Below are positions 25,047 to 32,994 of a DNA stretch of 64,000 nt, piece after piece. The stretch is taken from contig NZ_JAHXBG010000029.1 in the NCBI RefSeq assembly GCF_020103725.1, forward strand, positions 82,753-146,752, given 5' to 3'. The notes beneath the pieces are model-generated. The model was not told where the DNA came from. It did no database searches and saw only the letters and a list, made by a program, of their open reading frames with translations. Within the stretch, counting starts at the first letter, position 1. Each line of letters starts with the position of its first letter. A program made the translations under genes and the position numbers. The stretch is from Hyalangium gracile. Lineage in GTDB: Bacteria; Myxococcota; Myxococcia; Myxococcales; Myxococcaceae.

Positions 25047-25439
25047 ATGCCCGAGCCCGTTGTTCTGATCTCCGACGATGAGCCCTTGCTCGTGTCCGCC
25101 CTCGCTCGCGAGGGCCGCCGATCAGGGCTGACCTGCCTCACGGACACCACCGCGGACCATGTCCTCGAGCTGGCGCGCAAGCACCACCCCGCCGTCATCA
25201 TCCTGGACATCTACCAGCGGCGCGACGGCAGGGATCTCCTCGCCCAGCTCAAGCAGGACCCCGAGACGCGCGACAGCAAGGTCGTCATCCTCAGCGCCGT
25301 CGAGGACCAGCACATGCGCCACCAGTGCTTCGAGCTCGGCGCGGATGCCTACGAGGTGAAGCCCTTCAACGTCACCTTCATGCCTCGCATCGCCCGGCTC
25401 GTCGCCGACAGCACCCGCGCCGCTCCCTCCGTGGCCTGA
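25047..25439 (+). CDS. Single-domain response regulator
   Basis: The 130-residue CheY-like receiver has no output domain. It has the acidic pair in ISDDEPLL (residues 9-11), the phospho-acceptor Asp in AVIILDIYQRRDG near residue 54, the Ser of VVILSAVED and the conserved Lys in YEVKPFN near residue 106. ATG 25047 is preferred because the receiver starts within five residues. No kinase gene is adjacent. It probably shuttles phosphate in a larger network, and the partner is not visible. It ends 9 bp before the convergent rpe gene. Confidence 0.9.
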   Translation: MPEPVVLISDDEPLLVSALAREGRRSGLTCLTDTTADHVLELARKHHPAVIILDIYQRRDGRDLLAQLKQDPETRDSKVVILSAVEDQHMRHQCFELGADAYEVKPFNVTFMPRIARLVADSTRAAPSVA

Positions 25440-25448
25440 AGCGCTGCC

Positions 25449-26117
25449 TCACCCCTGCTGAGACGCCGGGCGCAGCGAGCGGATGGCCTGCGCGTAGTCC
25501 TTCGCGCCAAACACATACGAGCCCGCCACCAGCACGTTGGCGCCCGCCTCCACCACCCGCTTGGACGTCTCGGCGTTGATGCCGCCGTCCACCTCGATGT
25601 CCACCTTCAGCCCGCGCGCGTCCAGCATCGCTCGCAGCCGGCGCACCTTGTCCACCGCGCCCTCGATGAAGCGCTGCCCCCCGAACCCCGGGTTCACGCT
25701 CATCACCAGCACCATCTCCACCTCCCCCAGCACCTCCTCCACCGCCGACAGCGGCGTCGACGGGTTCAGCACCACCGCGGGCCTCGCTCCCACGTTCCGG
25801 ATGTGCTGCAGCGTCCGGTGCAGGTGCGGGCTCGCCTCCACGTGCACCGTCAGGATGTCCGCCCCCGCCGACGCGAACGCCTCGATGTACCTCTCCGGCT
25901 CGACGATCATCAGGTGCACGTCCAGCGGCCGGGTCGCCACCCGCTTGATCGCCTCCACCACCACCGGACCGATGGTGATGTTCGGGACGAACCGGCCATC
26001 CATGACATCCACGTGAATCCAGTCCGCTCCCGCGGCCTCCACGGCGCGGACTTCCTCCGCCAGACGACCGAAATCACAGGACAGGAGCGAGGGAGAGATG
26101 AGGACGCGGCGGCTCAT
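25449..26117 (-). CDS. rpe: Ribulose-phosphate 3-epimerase
   Basis: The 222-residue TIM-barrel enzyme interconverts ribulose-5-phosphate and xylulose-5-phosphate in the pentose phosphate pathway. Diagnostic segments are [17 protein letters not shown] at the N-terminus, [19 protein letters not shown] near residue 33 (metal His and catalytic Asp), [23 protein letters not shown] near residue 140, and [11 protein letters not shown] near residue 175 with the second catalytic Asp. Length is normal. It is divergent from the HD-GYP gene and stands alone on its strand. Confidence 0.97.
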   Translation of the reverse strand: MSRRVLISPSLLSCDFGRLAEEVRAVEAAGADWIHVDVMDGRFVPNITIGPVVVEAIKRVATRPLDVHLMIVEPERYIEAFASAGADILTVHVEASPHLHRTLQHIRNVGARPAVVLNPSTPLSAVEEVLGEVEMVLVMSVNPGFGGQRFIEGAVDKVRRLRAMLDARGLKVDIEVDGGINAETSKRVVEAGANVLVAGSYVFGAKDYAQAIRSLRPASQQG

Positions 26118-26296
26118 GGTGAGCCCGCTTCATAGCCGCTCCGGGTTTGCAACGGTACCGGACATTCCTGGCCTCGAAGCCAATAGGACTCCCGCCCTCC
26201 GAGCAGAGAGGCAGCCAGGCAGGCTGGTCCCACACCCATCGTGCTACAACGGGGTGCGTTCCTGCCCTCTCCCACCACCTCCGGAGTCGCTCCCAG

Positions 26297-27802
26297 GTGC
26301 TTTTCACGTCCGACGAAACCGCTCTGACCCGACGTCTCCAGAAGCTCACGTCCATCCTGGACGTGACGAAGGCGATGAGCGCCGAGCGCGATCTCGACCT
26401 GCTGCTGCCGCTCATCATCTACGAGGCCTCCAAGGTCGTCGAAGCGGACCGCTGCTCGCTCTTCATCCTGGACCGTGAGCGCAACGAGCTGTGGAGCAAG
26501 GTCGCCCAGGGCTCCAAGAACGAGATCCGCCTCCCGGTGGGCAGCGGCATCGCCGGCCAGGTGGCCTCCACCGGCGCCACCATCAACATCCCGGACGCCT
26601 ACGCGGACGACCGCTTCAACCGCTCCTTCGACATCTCCAGCGGCTACCGCACGCAGACCATCCTCTGCGTGCCCATGCGCGACGCCAACGGTGAAGTCAC
26701 CGGCGTCATCCAGGCCCTCAACAAGCGCAGCGGCCGCATCTTCGACGCCGAGGACGAGGAGCTGCTGCTCGCCCTGGGCGCCCAGGCCGCCGGCGCCATC
26801 GAGAACGCCCTGCTCCACGAGGAGATCAACCGCCTGTTCGAGGGCTTCGTCTCCGCCTCCGTGGTGGCCATCGAAGCCAGGGATCCGTCCACCGCCGGCC
26901 ACTCCGGCCGCGTGGCCAACCTCACCGTGGAGCTGGCCCAGGCGCTCGAGCACCTGTCCACCGGCTCCTACGCCAACACCCGCTTCTCCGCCGTGGAGAT
27001 TCAAGAGCTGCGCTACGCCTCGCTGCTCCACGACTTCGGCAAGGTGGGCGTGCGCGAGCCGGTGCTCGTCAAGGCCGAGAAGCTCTACCCCCACGAGCTG
27101 GACATGCTGCGCTCCCGCTTCCAGATCGCTCGCAAGGATCTGCAGCTACAGAGCTACCGCCGCCGGCTCGGCGCCGTGAAGCTGCGCGGCGACAAGGCCC
27201 TGGCCGAGATCGACGCCGAGGAGGATGAGCGGCTGCTGGTCGAGCTCAAGCAGCTGGACGAGGTGCTCGACTTCGTCCTCACCTGCAACCGCCCCACCGT
27301 GCTGGCCCAGGGCGGCTTCGAGCGCCTCATCGAGCTGCGCAAGCTCACCTTCAACGACGCCAAGGACCAGGCCCAGCCGCTGCTGCTCGAGAATGAAATC
27401 CGCTCGCTCTCCATCGCCCGCGGGACGCTGTCCGCCGAGGAGCGCAAGGAGATCGAGAGCCACGTCGAGCACACCTACCGCTTCCTCTCGCAGATTCCCT
27501 GGACGCGCACCCTGCGCCGCGTGCCGGAGATCGCCTACGCCCACCACGAGAAGCTCGACGGCACCGGCTACCCGCGCGCCATCCCCAGCAAGACCATCCC
27601 CGCCCAGTCCAAGATGATGGCCATCTCGGACATCTACGACGCGCTCACCGCCTCCGACCGGCCCTACAAGAAGGCCGTGCCCCACCAGCTGGCGCTCGAC
27701 ATCCTCGGCAAGGAGGCCAAGGCCGGCCAGCTCGACAGCGAGCTGCTCACCGTCTTCATCGAGGCGGAGATCCCCCGCAAGGCCCTGGGCGCGGTGAAGT
27801 AG
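26297..27802 (+). CDS. GAF-domain HD-GYP protein (probable cyclic-di-GMP phosphodiesterase)
   Basis: The 501-residue protein starts at GTG 26297, followed at once by the helical lead-in of a GAF domain (residues ~15-175: DRCSLFILDRERNELWSKV, GIAGQVASTGATINIPDAYA). The HD-GYP domain has AGHSGRVANL near residue 200, LLHDFGKVGV near residue 245 (HD pair) and AYAHHEKLDGTGYP near residue 415, which carries the HHE and GYP residues. Between the HD and GYP halves lies an extra stretch of about 130 residues (PHELDMLRSRFQIARKDLQL onward), longer than usual. HD-GYP proteins linearise cyclic-di-GMP; GAF domains often sense ligands. The key metal residues are present, so activity is likely. Confidence 0.9.
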   Translation: MLFTSDETALTRRLQKLTSILDVTKAMSAERDLDLLLPLIIYEASKVVEADRCSLFILDRERNELWSKVAQGSKNEIRLPVGSGIAGQVASTGATINIPDAYADDRFNRSFDISSGYRTQTILCVPMRDANGEVTGVIQALNKRSGRIFDAEDEELLLALGAQAAGAIENALLHEEINRLFEGFVSASVVAIEARDPSTAGHSGRVANLTVELAQALEHLSTGSYANTRFSAVEIQELRYASLLHDFGKVGVREPVLVKAEKLYPHELDMLRSRFQIARKDLQLQSYRRRLGAVKLRGDKALAEIDAEEDERLLVELKQLDEVLDFVLTCNRPTVLAQGGFERLIELRKLTFNDAKDQAQPLLLENEIRSLSIARGTLSAEERKEIESHVEHTYRFLSQIPWTRTLRRVPEIAYAHHEKLDGTGYPRAIPSKTIPAQSKMMAISDIYDALTASDRPYKKAVPHQLALDILGKEAKAGQLDSELLTVFIEAEIPRKALGAVK

Positions 27803-27872
27803 CGCCCCGCGTCACGGCAAGGGCTGGCGCTCTGTCGCAAGCCTTTGGCGTCCTGCCGTAAACCGGAATTCC

Positions 27873-28301
27873 ATGATCCGGCAGACTGTGCGGGTCATGG
27901 TCCAGGCGCTGTTTACGAAGCAGTTCGTCACGCTCTCCTCCGACAAGCAGCGATTCCACGACGTGATGCGCGACAGCTTCGGCGCCGGGTATGACGTCCG
28001 CAAGGCCGAGCGGTACCGCCAGCAGGCCCTCGAGGGCGACTTCAGCTGGCTGCCTCCCGTCAGGTGGGTGGACTCGCAGATCCTCCTGGGGGCTCGCGGC
28101 GCGTACTACCCCGAGTTCGGCACCGTGTTCCTCGACCGCGCGCTGCAGCGCTTCCCGTCGCTGGCGGCGGCCACCTTCGCCGAGGAGGCCGGCCACGTGC
28201 TCGACTCGCTGCTCAACGCCGAGGAGGCCCAGGGCAACCGGGGCGTGCACTTCCGGCGTATCCTCGACGGCTCGGGGCTGGCGCAGGCCCGGCTCGCCTA
28301 G
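27873..28301 (+). CDS. Hypothetical protein with EEAGHxxD motif
   Basis: The 142-residue protein has no signal peptide. The only notable part is AAATFAEEAGHVLDSLLNAE near residue 97, followed by NRGVHF. The pattern EE(I/A)GHxxD with a nearby acidic/Gly segment resembles a segment found in some annotated calcium-binding or serralysin-related bacterial proteins, and it is similar to a zinc-protease HExxH helix with the order changed. A metallohydrolase-like fold is possible, but I cannot confirm it. The gene stands 70 bp after the HD-GYP gene on the same strand and could be read through from it. Confidence 0.65.
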   Translation: MIRQTVRVMVQALFTKQFVTLSSDKQRFHDVMRDSFGAGYDVRKAERYRQQALEGDFSWLPPVRWVDSQILLGARGAYYPEFGTVFLDRALQRFPSLAAATFAEEAGHVLDSLLNAEEAQGNRGVHFRRILDGSGLAQARLA

Positions 28302-28352
28302 AGCCACGGGCCCACGCCCTTCCCGCCCACCACTTCCTCCCGCGCCGGGGGC

Positions 28353-29783
28353 TCAGCCCCCGATGGTGTGCAGGCGCAGGCTGTTGATCTTGCCCGGCTG
28401 TCCCACCGGCGCGCCGAAGACGATCACGATGCGATCGCCCGTCCGCGCCAGCCCGCGCGTGAGCAGCTCCTCCTCCACGCGGCGCACCATCGCCTCGGTG
28501 TCCTGGATGGGCTCCAGCACCCGCGGCACCACGCCCCACAGCAGCGCCAGCCGACGGCGGACCTCCTGGTTCGGGCTGAAGGCGATGATGGGCACCGGCG
28601 GCCGGTAGTGCGCCAGCAGCCGCGCCGTCACGCCCGACAGCGTGAAGGCCGCGATCAGCGTCGCGCCGCTCGCCTCCGCCGCCTGGCAGGCCACCCGGGC
28701 GATGACGTCCGGGAAGTGCGCCGGCAGTCCCAGCGGCGCCTCGATGATGCGCCCCAGGCGCTGCGCCCGCCCCGCCGACTCGGCCGCCAGGACGATGCGC
28801 TCCATCATCTGCACCGACTCGATGGGGTACTTGCCGCTGGCCGTCTCGCCCGAGAGCATCACCGCGTCCGCCCCGTCGAACACCGCGTTGGCCACGTCGC
28901 TGGCCTCGGCGCGGGTGGGGCGCGGGTTCTCGATCATCGAGTTCAGCATCTGCGTGGCCACGATGACGGGCAGGCCGCGCTGGTTCGCGCGCCGGACGAT
29001 GTCCTTCTGGACCGCCGGCACCTCCTCGGGCGGAATCTCCACGCCCAGGTCTCCGCGCGCCACCATCACCCCGTCCGTCTTGTCCAGGATGGCGTCCAGC
29101 CGCGCGATGGCCTCCGGCTTCTCCAGCTTGGCGATGATGGGCACCGTGCGGCCCACCTCCGCCATCGCCTGGCGCGCCGTGTCCATGTCCGAGGGCTGGC
29201 GCACGAAGGACAGGGCGATGAAGTCCACGCCCGCCTTGATGCCGAAGATGAGGTCCTCGCGGTCCTTCGGCGTCAGCGCGTCCGCGCGCACCGCCACGCC
29301 CGGCAGGTTGATGCCCTTGTTGTTCTTCAGCGTGCCGCCGACGATGACCTGCGTGCGCAGCAGCTGCTTCTTGTCCGTCTCGATGACCTTGAGCTCCAGC
29401 AGGCCGTCATCCAGCAGGATGCGGTCCCCGGGGTTCACGTCCTGAGCCAGATGCGGATACGTGGTGGAGACGATGTCGTCGGTCCCCTTCACGCTCTCGT
29501 CGGTGGTGATGGAGAAGGTGGCCCCCTCCTTCAGCTCCGTGCTGCCGGTGATGAAGCGGCCGGTGCGGATCTTCGGGCCCTGCAGGTCGCCCAGGATGCC
29601 CACCGCCTTGCGGACCTTCAGGGAGGCCGCGCGCAGCTTGGCGATGTTCTCCGCGTGCTGCTCGTGGCTGCCGTGGGAGAAGTTCAGCCGGGCCACGTCC
29701 ATTCCGGCATCCAGCAGCGCCTCCAGCATCTCCTGGCTCTGGCTCGCGGGGCCGAGGGTGCAGACAATCTTCGCTCGTCGCAT
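28353..29783 (-). CDS. pyk: Pyruvate kinase
   Basis: The 476-residue glycolytic enzyme transfers phosphate from phosphoenolpyruvate to ADP. Motifs in order are KIVCTLGPAS at the N-terminus, DVARLNFSHGSHEQH near residue 30 (substrate Arg/Asn), a B domain near residues 70-165, PIIAKLEKPEAI near residue 218 (catalytic Lys region), DGVMVARGDLGVEIPPEEV near residue 240 (metal-binding Asp) and ATQMLNSMIENPRPTRAE near residue 275. ATG 29783 is chosen because the family starts here; an upstream in-frame start would add 13 unconserved residues. A single-copy look with a normal C-terminal allosteric domain. Confidence 0.97.
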   Translation of the reverse strand: MRRAKIVCTLGPASQSQEMLEALLDAGMDVARLNFSHGSHEQHAENIAKLRAASLKVRKAVGILGDLQGPKIRTGRFITGSTELKEGATFSITTDESVKGTDDIVSTTYPHLAQDVNPGDRILLDDGLLELKVIETDKKQLLRTQVIVGGTLKNNKGINLPGVAVRADALTPKDREDLIFGIKAGVDFIALSFVRQPSDMDTARQAMAEVGRTVPIIAKLEKPEAIARLDAILDKTDGVMVARGDLGVEIPPEEVPAVQKDIVRRANQRGLPVIVATQMLNSMIENPRPTRAEASDVANAVFDGADAVMLSGETASGKYPIESVQMMERIVLAAESAGRAQRLGRIIEAPLGLPAHFPDVIARVACQAAEASGATLIAAFTLSGVTARLLAHYRPPVPIIAFSPNQEVRRRLALLWGVVPRVLEPIQDTEAMVRRVEEELLTRGLARTGDRIVIVFGAPVGQPGKINSLRLHTIGG

Positions 29784-29883
29784 AGGGGCAGGGAGGATGG
29801 GGGGAGCCTCGCGCGGGGTCAAGAACGCAACGAAGGCCCTTCGCTCGGTAAATTGGTAAAAGGGCGGCCAGGCGGCGGAGGGC

Positions 29884-30717
29884 TCAGCCCCGCAGGAGCA
29901 CGCCCAGGTTCTCCCGCTCCCAGCGCAGCGCCGCCGCGTAGTGCGGATAGGCCTTCTCCCGGTCCCGGAACGCCCTGGGGTGGTGCACCCGCCGGCCGCC
30001 CCGACCCGTGCTCGGGAAGAGCTGGTGCAGCATCTCGTGGAAGACGATGAACTCCACGAAGAAGGCCGGCACCTCCGGCCTGTCCAGCGCCGGGTGGATG
30101 CGGATCTCCCGCGTCTGGTGATCGTACACGCCCAGGCGGATGGACTTGCGCCGGCGCCGCGGCGGCATGCGCCCCCAGCCGATCCGCGCCTGGATGCCGT
30201 CCTGGAAGTAGGTGCGGTTCACCGACTCGAAGAGCAGCTGCAGATCGAAGCAGCGCCCCACCGGGTTGAGCTCCGCGTCCGACTCGCGGCGGAACTGGCG
30301 GATGCGCGGCTGCTGGCCCCGGATGTAGTCGTCCAGCACGCCTCCGGCGCCCCGGTGGCCCCGGCCCGCGTAGTCCGCCACCGCGCGCAGCACGGGCTCG
30401 GGCGCGTCCAGGAACATGTGGTGCAGCCGCAGCTGCAGCACGTTGCCGCCCCGACGGAAGGACACCATCGTCGAGCGGTTGTCCGTCACCGCCAGCCGCA
30501 CGGGGATGCCCAGGTCCGCCGAGAGCCGCCACGCCAGGGACTCCGCGCGGGAGAACAGCTCGTCCCGCTCGGTGGCGATGCGTGGGGCCTCCTCCACCAC
30601 CCGGTTTCGCACGGGCGGCTGAGGCTGGGGCAGCGCTGGCGCTGGCGCGGGTCGCAGGGACGCCGCCGGGCTGCCCGACAGCGTGAAGAGCGACATCTGG
30701 CGTGCGTACTCGGTCAT
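29884..30717 (-). CDS. SprT-like zinc metallopeptidase
   Basis: The 277-residue protein has a Pro/Ala-rich N-terminal stretch (residues 15-45) and, near residue 220, FIVFHEMLHQLFPS, the HExxH zinc helix. A third ligand may be the His pair in RRVHHPRAF. The pattern resembles SprT/YgjP-type peptidases, which have a short catalytic domain. ATG 30717 is chosen over an upstream start because it is nearer to the conserved part. It is the last gene of a minus-strand run behind the NFACT and YkgJ genes, separated by 78 bp. No signal peptide, so it is cytoplasmic. Confidence 0.78.
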   Translation of the reverse strand: MTEYARQMSLFTLSGSPAASLRPAPAPALPQPQPPVRNRVVEEAPRIATERDELFSRAESLAWRLSADLGIPVRLAVTDNRSTMVSFRRGGNVLQLRLHHMFLDAPEPVLRAVADYAGRGHRGAGGVLDDYIRGQQPRIRQFRRESDAELNPVGRCFDLQLLFESVNRTYFQDGIQARIGWGRMPPRRRRKSIRLGVYDHQTREIRIHPALDRPEVPAFFVEFIVFHEMLHQLFPSTGRGGRRVHHPRAFRDREKAYPHYAAALRWERENLGVLLRG

Positions 30718-30795
30718 CACTTGGCCAGCATCGTACCCGCCCACCTCACGGACTCAAGCACGCTGGGGGCTGGTTGCTTCCACTCCGTCAGACCG

Positions 30796-31359
30796 TCAAC
30801 CGCGACCATGGTTTCGCACTTCCTCGGCGAGCTGCGCACCCAGCGCCTCCACCGCCTCGTGAGTGGTTCCGAACGCCGCCAGCACCTCCTCCATGGACCC
30901 GGCCTCCTCCACCGCGAGGCAGGCGCTCCCCTCCTCGCGTGCTGCCTGGAGGTCTCCGAACCGCCCGATCGCCAGGCTCCAGCTCCCATCCGCCCACTTA
31001 TCGAAAGGGTACAGCCGGCAGGCAATCGGCCGAACGTCCAGGGGAAGCGTGCAGCCGCGGGCTCGATCCAGGAAGACGCAGGCGCCGTCCCGCGCCAGCA
31101 GCGTGATGCGCACCGGCCCGCGGCGGAAATAATCCCGGTAGAGCGGCCAGCGGGCCTCGAAGTCCACCGCGCCCGCCTCGGAGACGGCCTCCTCCTCGGT
31201 GAAGCGGCGCGCGGACAGGCGCGTGTGCGCGCTGATGCGGGCGATGTCCGCTCGCGTCACCATGGCCAGGTGCTCGTGCGGCCCCGGCTCGCAGCACGTC
31301 TTGCCGATCGCCTTCGCGCAGCGCGCGCAGGCCGGGCTCTGGAACGGCTTTCGCGTCAT
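30796..31359 (-). CDS. YkgJ-family cysteine-cluster protein
   Basis: The 187-residue protein has eight cysteines in the arrangement of the YkgJ/Fe-S-oxidoreductase-like zinc/iron-chelating family: CARCAKAIGKTCC near residue 11, GACVFLDRARGCTLPLDVRPIAC near residue 93, and a last Cys near residue 145. Such clusters bind Zn or an Fe-S centre; no reaction is established. The ATG at 31359 overlaps the NFACT stop by 4 bp (ATGA), a strong sign of translational coupling. Confidence 0.85.
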   Translation of the reverse strand: MTRKPFQSPACARCAKAIGKTCCEPGPHEHLAMVTRADIARISAHTRLSARRFTEEEAVSEAGAVDFEARWPLYRDYFRRGPVRITLLARDGACVFLDRARGCTLPLDVRPIACRLYPFDKWADGSWSLAIGRFGDLQAAREEGSACLAVEEAGSMEEVLAAFGTTHEAVEALGAQLAEEVRNHGRG

Positions 31360-32816
31360 CCGAGCTGAGGCTCCGTGTGGCGCGTCTTCAGCAGGCGCTC
31401 GAGCCGCTCCGGCTCCATGCGCACCATGAACGTCTTCTCCCGGCTGAACTGCACCTGGCCGGGAGCCCCACCCTTCTGCTTGCGGACGAACTTCACCGGC
31501 ACGTAGCTCACCTCGCCGCGCGGCTCGCCCTTGGCCCCCGAGTGGTGCAGCGCCAGGTGCGCGGCATCCAGCAACACCTCCTGCGGCACCTCCGTGCCCT
31601 TCTCCAGCGGCACCACCACGTGGCTGCCTGGCTGCCCCCGCGCGTGCAGCCAGAGGTGGTACGGCTTCGCCACCTTGAAGGTCAGCACGTCGTTGTCCTC
31701 CGAGCCCCGCCCCACCCAGATGCGCTGCCCGCCGTGCCCCAGGTACTCCTTATAAGGACGGCCCTCCGGGGGGCCCTCCTCGCCCATGGGCACCTGCAGC
31801 ACCTCCACCTGGGCCAGCAACGCCGCCTCGTCCATCTTCTCGAGCTGCGCCAGCGCCGCCTCCGCGTGCGCCACCTCGCGCGCCAGCTCCGCCTCGCGCC
31901 GCCGCGCCGACTCCACGCCCCGCAGCAGCCGCTTGTACTGGTGGAAGTGCCAGTCCGCCTCCTCCTTCGGTGAGCGCTTGGGGTCCAGCTTCACCTTCAC
32001 CTCCTCCACGCCCGTCTCCGTGTACGCGGTGAGCGTCACCTCGGTGGCCCCGCGCTTCAGGCGGTGGAGGTTCTGGGTAAGCAGCTCGCCCACGCGGCGG
32101 TGCTCCTCGGCGTCCGGCCCGCGCGCCGCCTCCGCCCGAACCTTCTCCAGCGTCCGCCCGGAGCGCTTGAGCCGCGCCCGGTATGGCTGTGCCAGCCGCC
32201 GACGGATGGACTCCGCCCGGCTCTTCCGGTCCCGCTCTCCCAGCAGCCGCTCGGCGGCCTCCGCGTACGGTGCGAAGTCTCCGGCCACGGGCTGCAGGCG
32301 GGACGTCGCGCTCCGGGCCTTCTCCAGCGCCTCCGGCGACAGCGGCTCGGGGGGCCTCCACTCCGCACCCGGGTGCAGGCTCCGGCGCTGCGCGAAGCCC
32401 TCACCGGTGAGCATCAGCACCCGCCCGCTCTCGCTCAGGAGCGCCATCCCGCCCGGCGTGGACAGCTCCAGCGCCAGGCGCCGGGTCCCCTCCTCCTCCT
32501 TGTGGAAGTCGAGCATCACCACGCGCTCGGCCTCGCGCCACGTGGCACCCTTCAGCTTGAAGCCCGTCAGCTCCTGGCGCAGCCAGCGCTGGAAGGGCGC
32601 GGGCTCGCCCGGCGTGGGGAAGCGGTCCGACGCCACCGAGAGGCGGCTGAGCTCTCCCTCCGCGCACAGGCACAGGAAGAAGGAGCGCCCGGGCACTCGC
32701 AGCTCCAGGTAGGCCAGCCGCGGCAGCGGGCACCACGCCTTCTGCACCACCGCCCCCGCGAGGCGCGAGCCCACCTCGGCCACCACCTGCTCCAGCTCCG
32801 TGGGTCGAAGTGACAT
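31356..32816 (-). CDS. NFACT-family protein (RqcH/FbpA-like)
   Basis: The 486-residue protein has an N-terminal NFACT-N part (residues 1-200), a long charged coiled coil (about residues 270-330) and the NFACT-R domain near residue 380: RIWVGRGSEDNDVLTFKVAK followed by WLHARGQPGSHVVV. In other bacteria RqcH binds split 50S subunits and recruits tRNA-Ala to add alanine tails for ribosome quality control; this protein is somewhat shorter than the usual ~570 residues, so the helix-hairpin region may be reduced. ATG 32816 is chosen because homology starts there. It leads the operon with the YkgJ and SprT-like genes. Confidence 0.88.
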   Translation of the reverse strand: MSLRPTELEQVVAEVGSRLAGAVVQKAWCPLPRLAYLELRVPGRSFFLCLCAEGELSRLSVASDRFPTPGEPAPFQRWLRQELTGFKLKGATWREAERVVMLDFHKEEEGTRRLALELSTPGGMALLSESGRVLMLTGEGFAQRRSLHPGAEWRPPEPLSPEALEKARSATSRLQPVAGDFAPYAEAAERLLGERDRKSRAESIRRRLAQPYRARLKRSGRTLEKVRAEAARGPDAEEHRRVGELLTQNLHRLKRGATEVTLTAYTETGVEEVKVKLDPKRSPKEEADWHFHQYKRLLRGVESARRREAELAREVAHAEAALAQLEKMDEAALLAQVEVLQVPMGEEGPPEGRPYKEYLGHGGQRIWVGRGSEDNDVLTFKVAKPYHLWLHARGQPGSHVVVPLEKGTEVPQEVLLDAAHLALHHSGAKGEPRGEVSYVPVKFVRKQKGGAPGQVQFSREKTFMVRMEPERLERLLKTRHTEPQLG

Positions 32817-32994
32817 TGCGGTGCTCCTCGGGAGGATCCGCGCCGGCGGATCCATCGGTACGCCCCGCCGAGGTTAGCTGGCAGCACGGCGAGGTTGAAG
32901 ACATCGTTGCCCCCGCGCCCTGCTCGATAGGAATTCCCGAGGATGACTGTGGGTGATTGGCGCGTGGCGGCACTTCGCGATATCCCCATGACTC

